Source: an uncultured bacterium (GTDB lineage: Bacteria > Bacillota > Clostridia > Lachnospirales > Lachnospiraceae). Taken from it: a stretch of DNA of 64,000 nucleotides. The translations under genes and the position numbers were made by a program. The stretch lies in NCBI GenBank assembly GCA_947647735.1, contig CANSLJ010000001.1, forward strand, positions 62,001 through 126,000. The letters are read 5' to 3'. Positions within the stretch are counted from its first letter, which is position 1. Each line of letters begins with the position of its first letter. Below, in pieces: positions 26,173 to 34,402 of this stretch. A model generated the notes under the pieces. The model saw nothing but the letters and a program-made list of their open reading frames with translations, did no database searches and was not told the DNA's origin.

Positions 26173-26586
26173 ATGAAGAAAATATTAGCTGCCGGTCTTG
26201 TGTGTGCAATGGCACTGACGGTAACTGTTCATGTGAAAGCCGAAGAAATACCAGCCACCTGCCACATCAGCGGATGTCCTCTGGGAGAATGCTTTATGGA
26301 TACAGACTGTGACGGTATTTGCGGAAACCACTATTTTGTCGATACAGACGGCAATGGTATCTGTGATTACCACTGCTATCTGGATGTAAACGCAGACGGG
26401 ATCTGCGATTATTTTATTGACGCAGACGAGGATGGGATCTGTGACCACTGCCATGACCATGGAAAACCAGTCCAGCCCTCCCCTTCCATTCAGCCTGCAC
26501 CGGATAACGATACCACTTATTACTACGGCGGACATCATGGCCGCCATCACGGATACAGAGGCGGCAGACACCACAGATGCAATTGA
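26173..26586 (+). CDS. Small secreted DxDGxGxC-repeat, His-rich protein
   Basis: A 137-residue exported protein. A signal peptide (residues 1-23, KKILAAGLVCAMALTVTVHV) is followed by four units of the form (D/N)xDxDGIC (TDCDGIC, TDGNGICDYHC, VNADGICDY, DEDGICDHC), spaced about 15-20 residues apart. They resemble Ca-binding loops with paired cysteines. A Pro-rich linker and a His/Gly/Arg-rich tail (YYYGGHHGRHHGYRGG) follow. AGGAGG precedes the start. Its family is not recognised by name; calcium or transition-metal binding is inference from the Asp and His patterns. It is enclosed by the mnmA and iscU genes on the other strand. Confidence 0.8.
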   Translation: MKKILAAGLVCAMALTVTVHVKAEEIPATCHISGCPLGECFMDTDCDGICGNHYFVDTDGNGICDYHCYLDVNADGICDYFIDADEDGICDHCHDHGKPVQPSPSIQPAPDNDTTYYYGGHHGRHHGYRGGRHHRCN

Positions 26587-26652
26587 TAAGCAAAACTGCA
26601 GAATCTGCCGGTCAGACCGCAGTACTCCGACCATATCTAAAATGATATTTTT

Positions 26653-26677
26653 AAAAACACCTTTATAAGGTGTTTTT
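26653..26677. terminator. Bidirectional terminator
   Basis: AAAAACACCTT-TAT-AAGGTGTTTTT hairpin with T tracts on both strands. It serves the secreted-protein gene and, on the minus strand, iscU, whose stop codon lies in the loop. Confidence 0.85.
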
Positions 26678-27037
26678 TTCATAATAATCCTTCACCGCCG
26701 TCCTGACAGCCTCCTCCGCCAGCACGGAGCAGTGCATCTTATGAGCCGGAAGCCCGTCAAGCGCCTCCGCCACGGCCTTGTTGGTCAATTCCAGCGCCTC
26801 GCTGATGGGCTTTCCCTTGATCATCTCCGTCGCCATGGAACTGCTGGCAATGGCGGAACCGCAGCCGAAAGTATTGAATGACACATCCGTGATAATATCA
26901 TTCTCCACTTTAATATACATTTTCATAATATCGCCGCATTTCGCGTTTCCCACCTCACCGATGCCATCCGCATCCTCCATCTTCCCTAAATTTCTGGGAT
27001 TTTGAAAATGATCCATCACTTTCTCACTATATAACAT
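26663..27037 (-). CDS. iscU: Fe-S cluster scaffold protein IscU/NifU N-terminal type
   Basis: Assembles Fe-S clusters with sulfur from IscS. The 124-residue protein has the three conserved cysteines in NAKCGDIM, FGCGSAIASSS and KMHCSVLAEEA. The ATG at 27037 follows AAAGGAG and overlaps the end of iscS by 11 bases, so the two are translated together. The frame is open further upstream but that part is antisense-free iscS sequence without a start signal. Cys and Asp placement is that of the IscU rather than the SufU branch (no long insertion). Confidence 0.92.
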   Translation of the reverse strand: MLYSEKVMDHFQNPRNLGKMEDADGIGEVGNAKCGDIMKMYIKVENDIITDVSFNTFGCGSAIASSSMATEMIKGKPISEALELTNKAVAEALDGLPAHKMHCSVLAEEAVRTAVKDYYEKNTL

Positions 27038-28214
27038 GTTTTCTCGCTCCTTTCTCCAGATCCTCCCACACCGGGGACATCCCGCGCAGATATTCCACCA
27101 CACCCGTGATCTCCTTTACCATATATTCCACTTCCTCCATCGTATTCTCCGGGGACAGCGTCAGCCGCAGAGAACCGTGCGCCACCTCATGAGGCAGCCC
27201 GATCGCCAGCAGCACATGACTCGGATCCAGCGAACCGGAAGTGCAGGCAGAGCCGGAGGAAGCCTCGATTCCCTTTGCATCCAGCAGCAGGAGAAGGGAT
27301 TCTCCCTCTATCCCTTCAAAACAAAAGTTTACATTCCCCGGCAACCGCCTCTCCCTGTCTCCGTTCAATCTGGCATGAGAAATCCCTGAAAGCCCCTCTA
27401 TCAGCGCATCCCGGAGCTTCACCTCATAAGCTCCGTTTTCCTCCAGTTTTTCCGCCGCAAGCGAAAGCGCCTTTGCCATGCCGACGATTCCCGGAACATT
27501 TTCTGTCCCCGCGCGTTTCCCTCTCTCCTGTGCTCCGCCTTCTATCAGGGAAAACAACGGAATCCCCTTCCTCACATACAATGCCCCCACGCCTTTCGGT
27601 CCATAAAATTTATGCGCCGAAAGGGAAAGCATATCAATGTTCATCTCCCTCACATCTATCTTCACATGCCCCGCCGCCTGTACCGCATCCGTATGGAAAA
27701 TAACCCCTGCCTCCCTGCAGACGGCACCGATCTCCTTTATCGGTTGCAATGTCCCGATCTCATTATTGGCAAACATCACACTCACAAGCGCCGTATCCTC
27801 CCGCAGCGCCCTCCTTACATCCTCCGCTCTGACAATGCCATCCTCATACACCGGCAGAAGCGTCACCGTAAACCCCTCCCGCTCCAGCTGCTCCAGCGTA
27901 TGAAGTACCGCATGATGCTCAAAAGCCGTGGAGATCAAATGAATCTTCCCCTGCTTCTTTCCCCATAAAGCCGCTGACCTTATCGCCTGATTATCCGCCT
28001 CACTGCCTCCGGAAGTAAAGATAATCTCCTTCGGCTCAGCCCCCAGAGAACGCGCTGTGATCTCCCTCGCCCCCGCAAGGACTTCCGCCGCACGCTGCCC
28101 CTCGCTGTGAAGACTGGAAGGATTTCCATATACCTCCTCCATACAGGCCGCCATCGCATCTATCACAGGCTTTGCTATCTTTGTTGTCGCCGCATTATCC
28201 GCATATATCTGCAT
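27027..28214 (-). CDS. iscS: Cysteine desulfurase
   Basis: PLP enzyme that takes sulfur from cysteine for Fe-S clusters and tRNA thiolation. The 395-residue protein has YADNAATTKIAKPVIDAM, the PLP lysine in SLSAHKFYGPKGVGALYVRK and the catalytic cysteine in SSGSACTSGSLDPSHVLLA. The start at 28214 follows GAGGAG; nine further codons upstream lack a ribosome site. It forms an operon with iscU, and mnmA nearby is a likely sulfur acceptor. An upstream dyad identical in layout to that of cysK suggests control by the Rrf2 regulator. Confidence 0.94.
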   Translation of the reverse strand: MQIYADNAATTKIAKPVIDAMAACMEEVYGNPSSLHSEGQRAAEVLAGAREITARSLGAEPKEIIFTSGGSEADNQAIRSAALWGKKQGKIHLISTAFEHHAVLHTLEQLEREGFTVTLLPVYEDGIVRAEDVRRALREDTALVSVMFANNEIGTLQPIKEIGAVCREAGVIFHTDAVQAAGHVKIDVREMNIDMLSLSAHKFYGPKGVGALYVRKGIPLFSLIEGGAQERGKRAGTENVPGIVGMAKALSLAAEKLEENGAYEVKLRDALIEGLSGISHARLNGDRERRLPGNVNFCFEGIEGESLLLLLDAKGIEASSGSACTSGSLDPSHVLLAIGLPHEVAHGSLRLTLSPENTMEEVEYMVKEITGVVEYLRGMSPVWEDLEKGARKHVI

Positions 28215-28299
28215 ATAAAATCTCCTCTCTCTGCTCACCATAAAACAGATCTTTCTATCTCTCCAACCTTGCTGTCGAAATTCATTTTAAACCAATTAT

Positions 28300-28330
28300 C
28301 CTACTATTGCAATAGGTTTATAGAATTTTA
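28300..28330 (-). promoter_or_regulatory. iscS promoter with operator dyad, copy 2
   Basis: Dyad CCTACTATTGCAATAGG at 28300-28316 lies 8 bases downstream of a minus-strand TAAAAT (28325-28330), the same geometry as at cysK. The -35 box (TTGCCG, 16 bases upstream) is weak. Confidence 0.6.
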
Positions 28331-28396
28331 ATCACCTCCGACAATGCGGCAATAAATACAACCGACTTGCCAGAACATCACTCCTCCCCCAAAAGT

Positions 28397-28432
28397 AAGG
28401 TTCCCGCAAGCTTCTTATAAGGTTCCCGTAAG
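28397..28432. repeat. Two direct repeats spaced two helical turns
   Basis: AAGGTTCCCGCAAG at 28397-28410 and AAGGTTCCCGTAAG at 28419-28432, 22 bases apart, about 100 bases before the YxeA gene and just before a TAGAAT at 28443-28448. Probable regulator binding region; the regulator is unknown. Confidence 0.45.
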
Positions 28433-28538
28433 GTGAAAGTGCTAGAATCAGACTAATGAAAAAACAGATATCCCCTGTGGAACAGCCGGTCTCTAAAACA
28501 CCGGAAACTTCCGCAGGAACAAGAAAGGAGTTCTCACC

Positions 28539-28925
28539 ATGAAGAAAAAAATTTTCACTGCAGCCGCAACACTGACCATCGCAGGCTTCCTCTGCCTTTG
28601 CGGATGGCTTATCCTGGGCAGCGGCAGCGCTTACTACGCCCGGATCGACAACAGCAGATTGCAACAGTCAGATTCCGATGAAGGAGTGATAAACCTCCAG
28701 GGCAACGGCGGACTGGCTTATACCTACACCCTGCCCGCATACAACGAAAACGGCAATGAAAAAGAGATCACCTTCGGCGCCTCCCGTGAACTGAAAGAAG
28801 GCGCCTTTGTCCGCCTCACCGTAATGCCCATACGCGGCGTCCTCGAATGGAGCGAAGCCCAATACAACGAACTGCCCGAAGCCGTCCAAAGCCATTATAC
28901 TCCGGCAACTGATACAACCAACTAA
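28539..28925 (+). CDS. YxeA-family (DUF1093) small exported protein
   Basis: A 128-residue protein with a signal peptide or anchor (TAAATLTIAGFLCLCGWLIL) followed by a small YxeA-like beta domain: YYARIDNSR, YTYTLPAYNENGNEKEITFG, then ELKEGAFVRLTVMPIRGVLE and ELPEAVQ. AAAGGAG precedes the ATG. The family is widespread in Firmicutes and its function is not established. It is a single-gene unit with the direct repeats described above upstream. Confidence 0.8.
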   Translation: MKKKIFTAAATLTIAGFLCLCGWLILGSGSAYYARIDNSRLQQSDSDEGVINLQGNGGLAYTYTLPAYNENGNEKEITFGASRELKEGAFVRLTVMPIRGVLEWSEAQYNELPEAVQSHYTPATDTTN

Positions 28926-28975
28926 CCCATTACCACCTTTAACTAATGGGCAAGCCAGTCCTTGCCAACACACAG

Positions 28976-29012
28976 CACAGATTAAAATATCCCGCAGATA
29001 TTTTAATCTGTG
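28976..29012. terminator. Long hairpin between convergent genes
   Basis: Perfect 15-base arms CACAGATTAAAATAT/ATATTTTAATCTGTG with a 7-base loop, lying between the YxeA gene and the convergent lipoprotein gene. It probably terminates transcription from either side, although T tracts are only within the arms. Confidence 0.55.
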
Positions 29013-29024
29013 CGTCCGGCACCA

Positions 29025-29957
29025 CTACTTTTTATACACTTCCTTTAAAGCCCCCTCCACCATCTCATACGGCACATCAAACGTAATCTTTCCCACCGCA
29101 TAGGGAGCGATCTCATAAATATTGGAAATAAACCGGATCCCATCCTCTGTAAAATACCACTCGCTGCCCTCCATCTTGCCCTCCAAAATACCCTCCAGGC
29201 CCGGAACAAGCATCTCCCTGTCAAAAAGTATCCCCTGCTCTTCCAGCTCTTCATACTGTCTCATCATCTCCTGCACACAGATCTCCTGAAAAGCCGCTTC
29301 ATCCTCTGCAATATCCGCGATCGATAAAAGCTTCCCTGTCCGCATATCAAAATTCACACCGTACTCCATATAATAACCGTGAGCACCGCCCTCATATCCG
29401 CTCGACATGGTTGAAAAGGCCAATATCCTGCCGTCATTTCTTGTCACCGTATACCCCTGTTCCAGACTATAACACATACTGTCATCCACGATCGGACTCT
29501 CCTTTGCCCATTCCAGAGTCTCTATCGCATTCTCTTCAAAAGTCTTCTCCCTCCTCTCAAACTCCTCCATGATCGATCCGGCAGCCTCCTCATTCCCCTC
29601 TATCACAACCGTCACACGATCACTGGAAGTGGTCATGACCACTGTTTCCCCCTCTTTATACTCCTGATCTTCCGTCTCAATATTGACAACCGCCGCTTTT
29701 CCCTCAAAAACCGCTCCCTGCTCACTTTCCGGACTTTCTCCAGTCCCTTCCGGCGCTTCTTCTCCCTCCGATGCTTCCGCCCTCTCAGGCTCTGCCGTTT
29801 TTTCATCCTCAGCCTGAGATGTGTCCTGAAACGCATCCTGAGATACATCCGCAATCTCTTCCTGCTCCACGATCTGTATATCCTCTTCATCGCTCCCGCA
29901 TGCCGCCAACACAACCGCCATACCAAAACCACATAACATCATCCGCCATTTTTTCAT
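29025..29957 (-). CDS. DUF3298/RsiV-like lipoprotein
   Basis: A 310-residue surface lipoprotein. The signal peptide ends in the lipobox LAAC. A long Glu/Asp/Ser-rich linker (about residues 25-95) is followed by a C-terminal domain with the DUF4163/DUF3298 pattern: SGYEGGAHGYYMEYGVNFD, TGKLLSIADI and YAVGKITFDVPYE. Such domains occur in RsiV and related envelope proteins. The chosen start (29957) has GAGGAAGAG in front; longer in-frame starts lie in unlikely sequence. The first residues match a typical MKKWRMM signal peptide. Function is unknown; no sigma factor is adjacent. Confidence 0.8.
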   Translation of the reverse strand: MKKWRMMLCGFGMAVVLAACGSDEEDIQIVEQEEIADVSQDAFQDTSQAEDEKTAEPERAEASEGEEAPEGTGESPESEQGAVFEGKAAVVNIETEDQEYKEGETVVMTTSSDRVTVVIEGNEEAAGSIMEEFERREKTFEENAIETLEWAKESPIVDDSMCYSLEQGYTVTRNDGRILAFSTMSSGYEGGAHGYYMEYGVNFDMRTGKLLSIADIAEDEAAFQEICVQEMMRQYEELEEQGILFDREMLVPGLEGILEGKMEGSEWYFTEDGIRFISNIYEIAPYAVGKITFDVPYEMVEGALKEVYKK

Positions 29958-30054
29958 CTTTTTACTCTTCCTCTCCATAAATAAAGCCTGACCGCCATAA
30001 ACTTTTGATTTATCACGATCAGGTTCCTCTCCACACAACAATTTCCATTTCCCG

Positions 30055-30546
30055 CTACAGCCCATACACTTCCCGGCACATCAGCTTTCCCGCCTCCGTC
30101 CTGAAAATCTGTCTGTATGCACGCTCTACCGCTTCCCTGCTTTCCTTTCCCTCATAGAGATTCACAAGGAAATCCGCCTCCACAAGAATCTGATAGTCGG
30201 CTCCGTCAATATCTGTATAAGTATGGTGATGTCCCACCAGAAAACAAACTCTGTCCACCGGTTCTCCTGCATAACCGGACTTCTCCAGCATCTCCCTTGC
30301 CGCTGCCGGTCCCTCCTTTTCCTGCAAAGGACCTGCATCGCTGCCATACTTTTCCTCCGCGATCTTAATACCGATATCATGCACAAATGCTGCAGCTTCC
30401 AGAATTTCCAGCGTACCGGCATCCAGCTTCTCCTCCTCACCGATCCACTTTGCAAAACTGTGAACCTTCAGAAAGTGATGAATCCTTGCCGGATCTTTTG
30501 CATAATATTTTACCATATTCCCTTTTAAAATATGTAACCTTTCCAT
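30055..30546 (-). CDS. HD-domain phosphohydrolase
   Basis: A 163-residue metal-dependent hydrolase of the HD superfamily. The conserved residues are HHFLKVHSFAKWIG, the HD pair in AAAFVHDIGI, VGHHHTY and EADFLVNL, in the right order. The substrate (nucleotide or other phosphoester) is not deducible. The start at 30546 has GGGG upstream; two earlier in-frame ATGs (30561 and 30576) are possible. Nine bases of the upstream extension of the lipoprotein frame overlap it, but that extension is not the chosen start. Confidence 0.8.
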   Translation of the reverse strand: MERLHILKGNMVKYYAKDPARIHHFLKVHSFAKWIGEEEKLDAGTLEILEAAAFVHDIGIKIAEEKYGSDAGPLQEKEGPAAAREMLEKSGYAGEPVDRVCFLVGHHHTYTDIDGADYQILVEADFLVNLYEGKESREAVERAYRQIFRTEAGKLMCREVYGL

Positions 30547-30597
30547 TTCAATCCCCGTCATACCCAATTTGTCCAAACCCGTACTCCACTGTGAACC

Positions 30598-31476
30598 TCA
30601 CTTCTTCGCCGCTTTTTTCTTCGTCAGATAATACATGGGCATTGCCACAAAGACCATCCCGCCGACTATATTTCCGATCGTAACCGGCAGCAGATTGACA
30701 AGAAACATATTGCCCACGTTCAGGCTCGCCAGATCCTGTGCCGTATAGCCATACAATTCCATCGCTTTCGCCGCATATTCCGGATTGGATGCCGCGATGA
30801 TCCCCGCTGTAATATAATACATATTTGCCACACAGTGCTCATAACCCGCCAGCACAAATGCCAGGATCGGGAAAAAACAGCCCCAGATCTTACCGCTCAC
30901 ATCTTTGGATGCCCCCGCCGTCAGTACCGCGAAACAGACAAGTATATTACACAAAATACCGGAAACAAACGCACTGCCAAAGGCAAGGTTTACTTTTCCG
31001 TAAGCAATCTTTATCGTATAAGCCGCCAGTGCACCGCCGCCGTAATTCCACTGTCCTGAAAAAGAGATAAGCGCCGCCACGATCACGGAACCCACTATAT
31101 TTCCCAGATAAACAAACAGTAATATCTTCACCATCTGTATCGCCTTATATCTTCTATCCAGAAATCCCGCAAACATCAGGCAATCCCCGGTAAACAGCTC
31201 GCCGCCGACCAGCACGATCAGCATCAGTCCAACCGGGAAGATACACCCCGTCAACGTTCTCGCCAGCCCCACATCCTCGATGCCGAAAGCCGCCACATTA
31301 CTGCTGCTCGCACCAAACGCAATAAACATTCCCGCCAGCACCGCCGCCACCATGATCTCAACAGGAGACTTCTTCAATTTATTATAGGAACCATTTTCAT
31401 AGTTCTCCATGATCTTATCCGCCGTATTTAAAAATGTTACCGGCATTACCTGTACTTCTTTCTCTTCTGCTGCCAT
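30598..31476 (-). CDS. Formate/nitrite (FNT) family channel
   Basis: A 292-residue pentameric-type anion channel with six membrane spans. FNT motifs: GMFIAFGASSSNVAAF, the LVGGELFTGDCLMF region and a C-terminal LLPVTIGNIVGGMVFVAMP. It carries formate, nitrite or a related small anion such as hydrosulfide across the membrane; the substrate cannot be decided here. GAGGAGAGGGAGAG precedes the ATG. It is a single-gene transcript with a consensus promoter. Confidence 0.92.
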   Translation of the reverse strand: MAAEEKEVQVMPVTFLNTADKIMENYENGSYNKLKKSPVEIMVAAVLAGMFIAFGASSSNVAAFGIEDVGLARTLTGCIFPVGLMLIVLVGGELFTGDCLMFAGFLDRRYKAIQMVKILLFVYLGNIVGSVIVAALISFSGQWNYGGGALAAYTIKIAYGKVNLAFGSAFVSGILCNILVCFAVLTAGASKDVSGKIWGCFFPILAFVLAGYEHCVANMYYITAGIIAASNPEYAAKAMELYGYTAQDLASLNVGNMFLVNLLPVTIGNIVGGMVFVAMPMYYLTKKKAAKK

Positions 31477-31520
31477 ATCTCTCCCTCTCCTCTGTATATA
31501 CTAACTGCTTTTCTCTCAAA

Positions 31521-31549
31521 ATTTTATAGAAACATTTCTTCTTTGTCAA
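31521..31549 (-). promoter_or_regulatory. Promoter of the FNT channel gene
   Basis: Minus-strand TTGACA, 17 bases, TAAAAT. Confidence 0.75.
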
Positions 31550-31576
31550 GACTGCCCCAACCCGCAATCTATCCTT

Positions 31577-32689
31577 TTACCAGTATAACTTCAATTTCTC
31601 TTCCGCCTCATCCGCACTTAACTGATACTCTTCCATAAGATGTGCGGCCGCGTCCTTTCTGATGATACCACATTTTTTTACAGCACCCAGGAATTTTTGA
31701 ATTCCCTCTTCCCATACTTCTTTTTGCATTTCTTTCTGTACTTCTACTTTTAATTCCTTTCTTACCTCTTCTTTTACTTCCTCTTTTACTTCTACCTTTA
31801 ACTCCTCCCTTACTTCTTCTTTTATTTCCTCCCTTACTTCTTTTCTCGCTTCCTCTCTCGCCTCTTTCCTGATTGCCTGCACATCCCAGCCCTGAAAATG
31901 TTTAAACAATTCTCCCATTTTGCGCTCCTTCACCTGATCTGTAAATATATCCACTTCTTCCTGTGGCACATTCAGTTTTGCTAAAAACATCCCTATGATC
32001 TGCACCATCATTTTCAACAGATATTCCGGCGACCCCTTTGTCACCTCTTTTAAAAATGCCTCGTCTACCTCTCTGCTGAGTCTCTCATAATCCTCCATGT
32101 TTTTCAGCTTGTCTATCATCATAAGAATAGACAATTCATCCTTCTTCTCTATCAGTTCCGCATTGCTGTAATCATGTAACTGTATCAGGATACATCGATA
32201 GTCCGGTATATATTTTCCTAATATATCGCTAAACAATACCCTGTCATGCAGACTGTTTGCTGCCGTCCATTTATCTGCACCGTCATAAAACACGACCGGC
32301 AATACCGGCGGATACTTAAAGCCCTTTGTCTTACTGATCCCGGCGTGCAGTTTTTCCTGTTCTTTCTCATAATCTTCCCAGATAAATGTAATATAACGAA
32401 ACACCTGCATGGTTACATTATAATCAACATCTGACTTATGTTCAATAAGAGAAACCAAATAAAATGAATTATTTTCAAGGTGTACTTTCTTTACTACATC
32501 AGAGTTTCTCTCTTCCGTAAACAGATGCACATACCGCTCCGTCACATCCTCGATATCTTCCGGCCTTACATCCTTCAACATCGGAATATCCACATAATTC
32601 CTCAAAAACTGGGAACACAGTATCGGATCTTCAAAAATAATCTTCCCTGAGCTGTCCCGAAACCTTGCGCCGCCTTTTTCCTTCGCCAT
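31577..32689 (-). CDS. Rpn-family PD-(D/E)XK protein with heptad-like Glu/Lys tail
   Basis: A 370-residue member of the Transposase_31/Rpn type. The nuclease-like core shows DPILCSQFLRNYVDIPML, LVSLIEHKSDVDYNVTMQVFRY (Glu-x-Lys motif) and PVVFYDGADKWTA. After about residue 275 comes a run of EVREE/EVKEE/EVRKE units forming a very charged helix, then a short C-terminal domain (LMEEYQLSADEAEEKL). The start at 32689 (AKEKGGARF) is preferred to the longer frame because upstream residues are unlike the family, although no strong ribosome site was seen. It is a different subfamily from the 5314 gene. Function is unproven. Confidence 0.75.
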   Translation of the reverse strand: MAKEKGGARFRDSSGKIIFEDPILCSQFLRNYVDIPMLKDVRPEDIEDVTERYVHLFTEERNSDVVKKVHLENNSFYLVSLIEHKSDVDYNVTMQVFRYITFIWEDYEKEQEKLHAGISKTKGFKYPPVLPVVFYDGADKWTAANSLHDRVLFSDILGKYIPDYRCILIQLHDYSNAELIEKKDELSILMMIDKLKNMEDYERLSREVDEAFLKEVTKGSPEYLLKMMVQIIGMFLAKLNVPQEEVDIFTDQVKERKMGELFKHFQGWDVQAIRKEAREEARKEVREEIKEEVREELKVEVKEEVKEEVRKELKVEVQKEMQKEVWEEGIQKFLGAVKKCGIIRKDAAAHLMEEYQLSADEAEEKLKLYW

Positions 32690-33061
32690 AAAATACCATC
32701 CTTTCCGGCATGGCATAAACAGCAGTGATGCACAAAGAAAATACCAAGAAGTACCCGCCGGCAAAACACCGAATTTATCCCACACCTTCTAATTAAAATT
32801 TTAATGTTGGAATACTTGCCTGAATGCTAGAATAAAGCAAGAATTGTTAATGTGAATAAAACTATTGTACCTTTGAAACTAGTACGATTCTTAATTATTT
32901 TACCAAAAGACCGTTCTATTGGCAATAAATTTTTTCTTAATTACTATCAATCAATAAATATCAATTATACCCCCAAAACACATCTCCCGCTATTCCCTTC
33001 CTGTCCAAAACATGATACAATCTTATCCATAAATCCACCACAAGACGAAAGGAGTTTTCTT
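32690..33061. other. AT-rich divergent intergenic region
   Basis: About 370 bases between the Rpn-family gene and the VOC gene. No gene, riboswitch or strong promoter pair was recognised apart from a GATACAAT near 33011-33018 that could be the VOC gene's -10 box. Confidence 0.4.
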
Positions 33062-33445
33062 ATGAAATTATCAGATTCTGTCACCGGTCTCCAGCACATC
33101 GGCATCCCTTCAGCGGACATCCAAAAGTCCATAGACTTTTATGCAGCGCTGGGCTTCACCAATATCTACGAAACAGACAACGGAGACGACCATGTAGCTT
33201 TTATGGAGCTGGGCGGCCTTGTTCTTGAACTTTACGGCAACCGCATTATCAAAGGAGAATCCGGCGCCATCGACCATATCGCTTTAAACAGCACCGATAT
33301 TGATGCGTCCTACGCCGCCTGCAAGGAACTTGGCCTCACCCTTTTTGATGATATGAGTTCCCTGCCTTTCTGGGACAACGGTATTAAATACTTCTCTGTC
33401 ATCGGCCCCAGCCGGGAAATCGTTGAGATCTGCCAGAAATTGTAA
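33062..33445 (+). CDS. VOC-superfamily (glyoxalase-like) protein
   Basis: A 127-residue vicinal-oxygen-chelate protein with two beta-alpha-beta-beta-beta halves. LQHIGIPSADIQKSIDFYAA is the first metal-ligand strand, followed by FMELGGLVLELYG; the second half has IDHIALNSTDIDASYAACKE and a final GPSREIVEICQ. The residues His, Glu, His, Glu for a metal are present. The start is set by AAAGGAG at 33051; an open frame extends upstream to 32852 but lacks any signal. The substrate is unknown. Confidence 0.85.
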   Translation: MKLSDSVTGLQHIGIPSADIQKSIDFYAALGFTNIYETDNGDDHVAFMELGGLVLELYGNRIIKGESGAIDHIALNSTDIDASYAACKELGLTLFDDMSSLPFWDNGIKYFSVIGPSREIVEICQKL

Positions 33446-33513
33446 GTATATGTGTCTTTTCTAATGGAAGATATGCAATAGAGCTGCTTGAATTCCAGGC
33501 AGCTCTGTTAATC

Positions 33514-33660
33514 TTACAGCATCCTCTTTTTCTTAAACATCAGAACATCTCTGGGAGCAGACCATTTCAAATTTTCAAATAGTATACCGCTGATTTCTTC
33601 TTTTACTGTAATCCCATAACCTTCTTTTATATCTTCGAATATTTCAATTGTACCTGTAAT
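33514..33660 (-). CDS. Small hypothetical protein with non-ATG start
   Basis: A 48-codon frame beginning at ATT (or at an in-frame TTG at 33675 overlapping the preceding stop), behind a very good GAGGAGGG. The product ends EISGILFENLKWSAPRDVLM then FKKKRML and looks protein-like, with alternating charged and hydrophobic residues. It directly follows the gene at 33672 on the same strand. Family not recognised. It may be a truncated remnant or use a rare start codon. Confidence 0.4.
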   Translation of the reverse strand: MTGTIEIFEDIKEGYGITVKEEISGILFENLKWSAPRDVLMFKKKRML

Positions 33661-33671
33661 ATTTTCCCTCC

Positions 33672-34163
33672 TCAAAATTCTTCATACATCGTTACACATA
33701 TCCCCAATTCTCCCATCAAACTGTCACCAAGTTCAACTATAATTTTTCTATCGGGGAATAAATTTTTGACTCTGTTTTTCCAAAAATATACTATCGCATT
33801 ACCAAATTGAAACACTATTTCATCATCATCCATCAGCTTCCCCGAATCACCAACAAAAAAATCCCCAAGGCTCCAGGTATTAACACTCATTTCAATAGCT
33901 TTTTTATCATAATGATATTGTTTTTCCAGTACAGAAATATAATCCATCGAATCTTCAACACTATGATTCCAGAATTGCTTAATAAATATATAATCTTTTA
34001 TTTGTATGATCTGAGGACAAAACAGATATGCTGAAGCAATCAGACCGTCTATTTTACATTTATATGCCGCATACTGCACTAAATCCGTGCACCACTGTGC
34101 ATCTTCCATTTTATTAACTATTGCATCGTTTACCACACTTTCAAATACTCTAATATTTTCCAT
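33672..34163 (-). CDS. Hypothetical protein (orphan, AT-rich)
   Basis: A soluble protein of about 163 residues with no signal peptide or membrane segment. It shows an acidic N-terminus, CKIDGLIASAYLFCPQIIQI, and an aromatic segment DFFVGDSGKLMDDDEIVFQF, then FWKNRVKNLFPDRKIIVELG. No family is recognised. Base composition is clearly lower in G+C than the surrounding genome, as in the small genes on either side, suggesting horizontal origin. The style and context resemble orphan immunity genes from polymorphic-toxin loci, but no toxin is present, so this is only a guess. The ATG at 34163 or two codons earlier could start it. Confidence 0.5.
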   Translation of the reverse strand: MENIRVFESVVNDAIVNKMEDAQWCTDLVQYAAYKCKIDGLIASAYLFCPQIIQIKDYIFIKQFWNHSVEDSMDYISVLEKQYHYDKKAIEMSVNTWSLGDFFVGDSGKLMDDDEIVFQFGNAIVYFWKNRVKNLFPDRKIIVELGDSLMGELGICVTMYEEF

Positions 34164-34273
34164 AATCATTACCTGCCTGCGCCAGACAATACTCCCCTGC
34201 CTTCTTTATAATCAGCCGACCAAACCAGCAACATAACAAGATCGTGACTTTCTCTCCTCTTTCCGCCAGCGAG

Positions 34274-34402
34274 TTATTCATCCGCATATAATGACATATA
34301 ACCTGGTCTTAGATTCCCAGTCTGTGTTTTTGCCCATGCTGTTTGTTCTGCTTTCAGCTTCCTAACTTCATTTTCTTTCCGATACCGTGTTCGGTCTGTC
34401 AT
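34274..34402 (-). CDS. Short ORF or gene remnant
   Basis: A 42-codon frame from ATG, Lys/Arg/Gln-rich, ending TQTGNLRPGYMSLYADE. It overlaps the end of the GreA-like remnant in another frame. Ribosome signal is poor. Possibly the surviving 3' end of another gene. Family not recognised. Confidence 0.3.
   Translation of the reverse strand: MTDRTRYRKENEVRKLKAEQTAWAKTQTGNLRPGYMSLYADE

Noticed and set aside
32852-33061. N-terminal extension of the VOC protein
   Set aside because: The ribosome site at 33051 and the family start at 33062 fit; the extra 70 residues are AT-rich leader.
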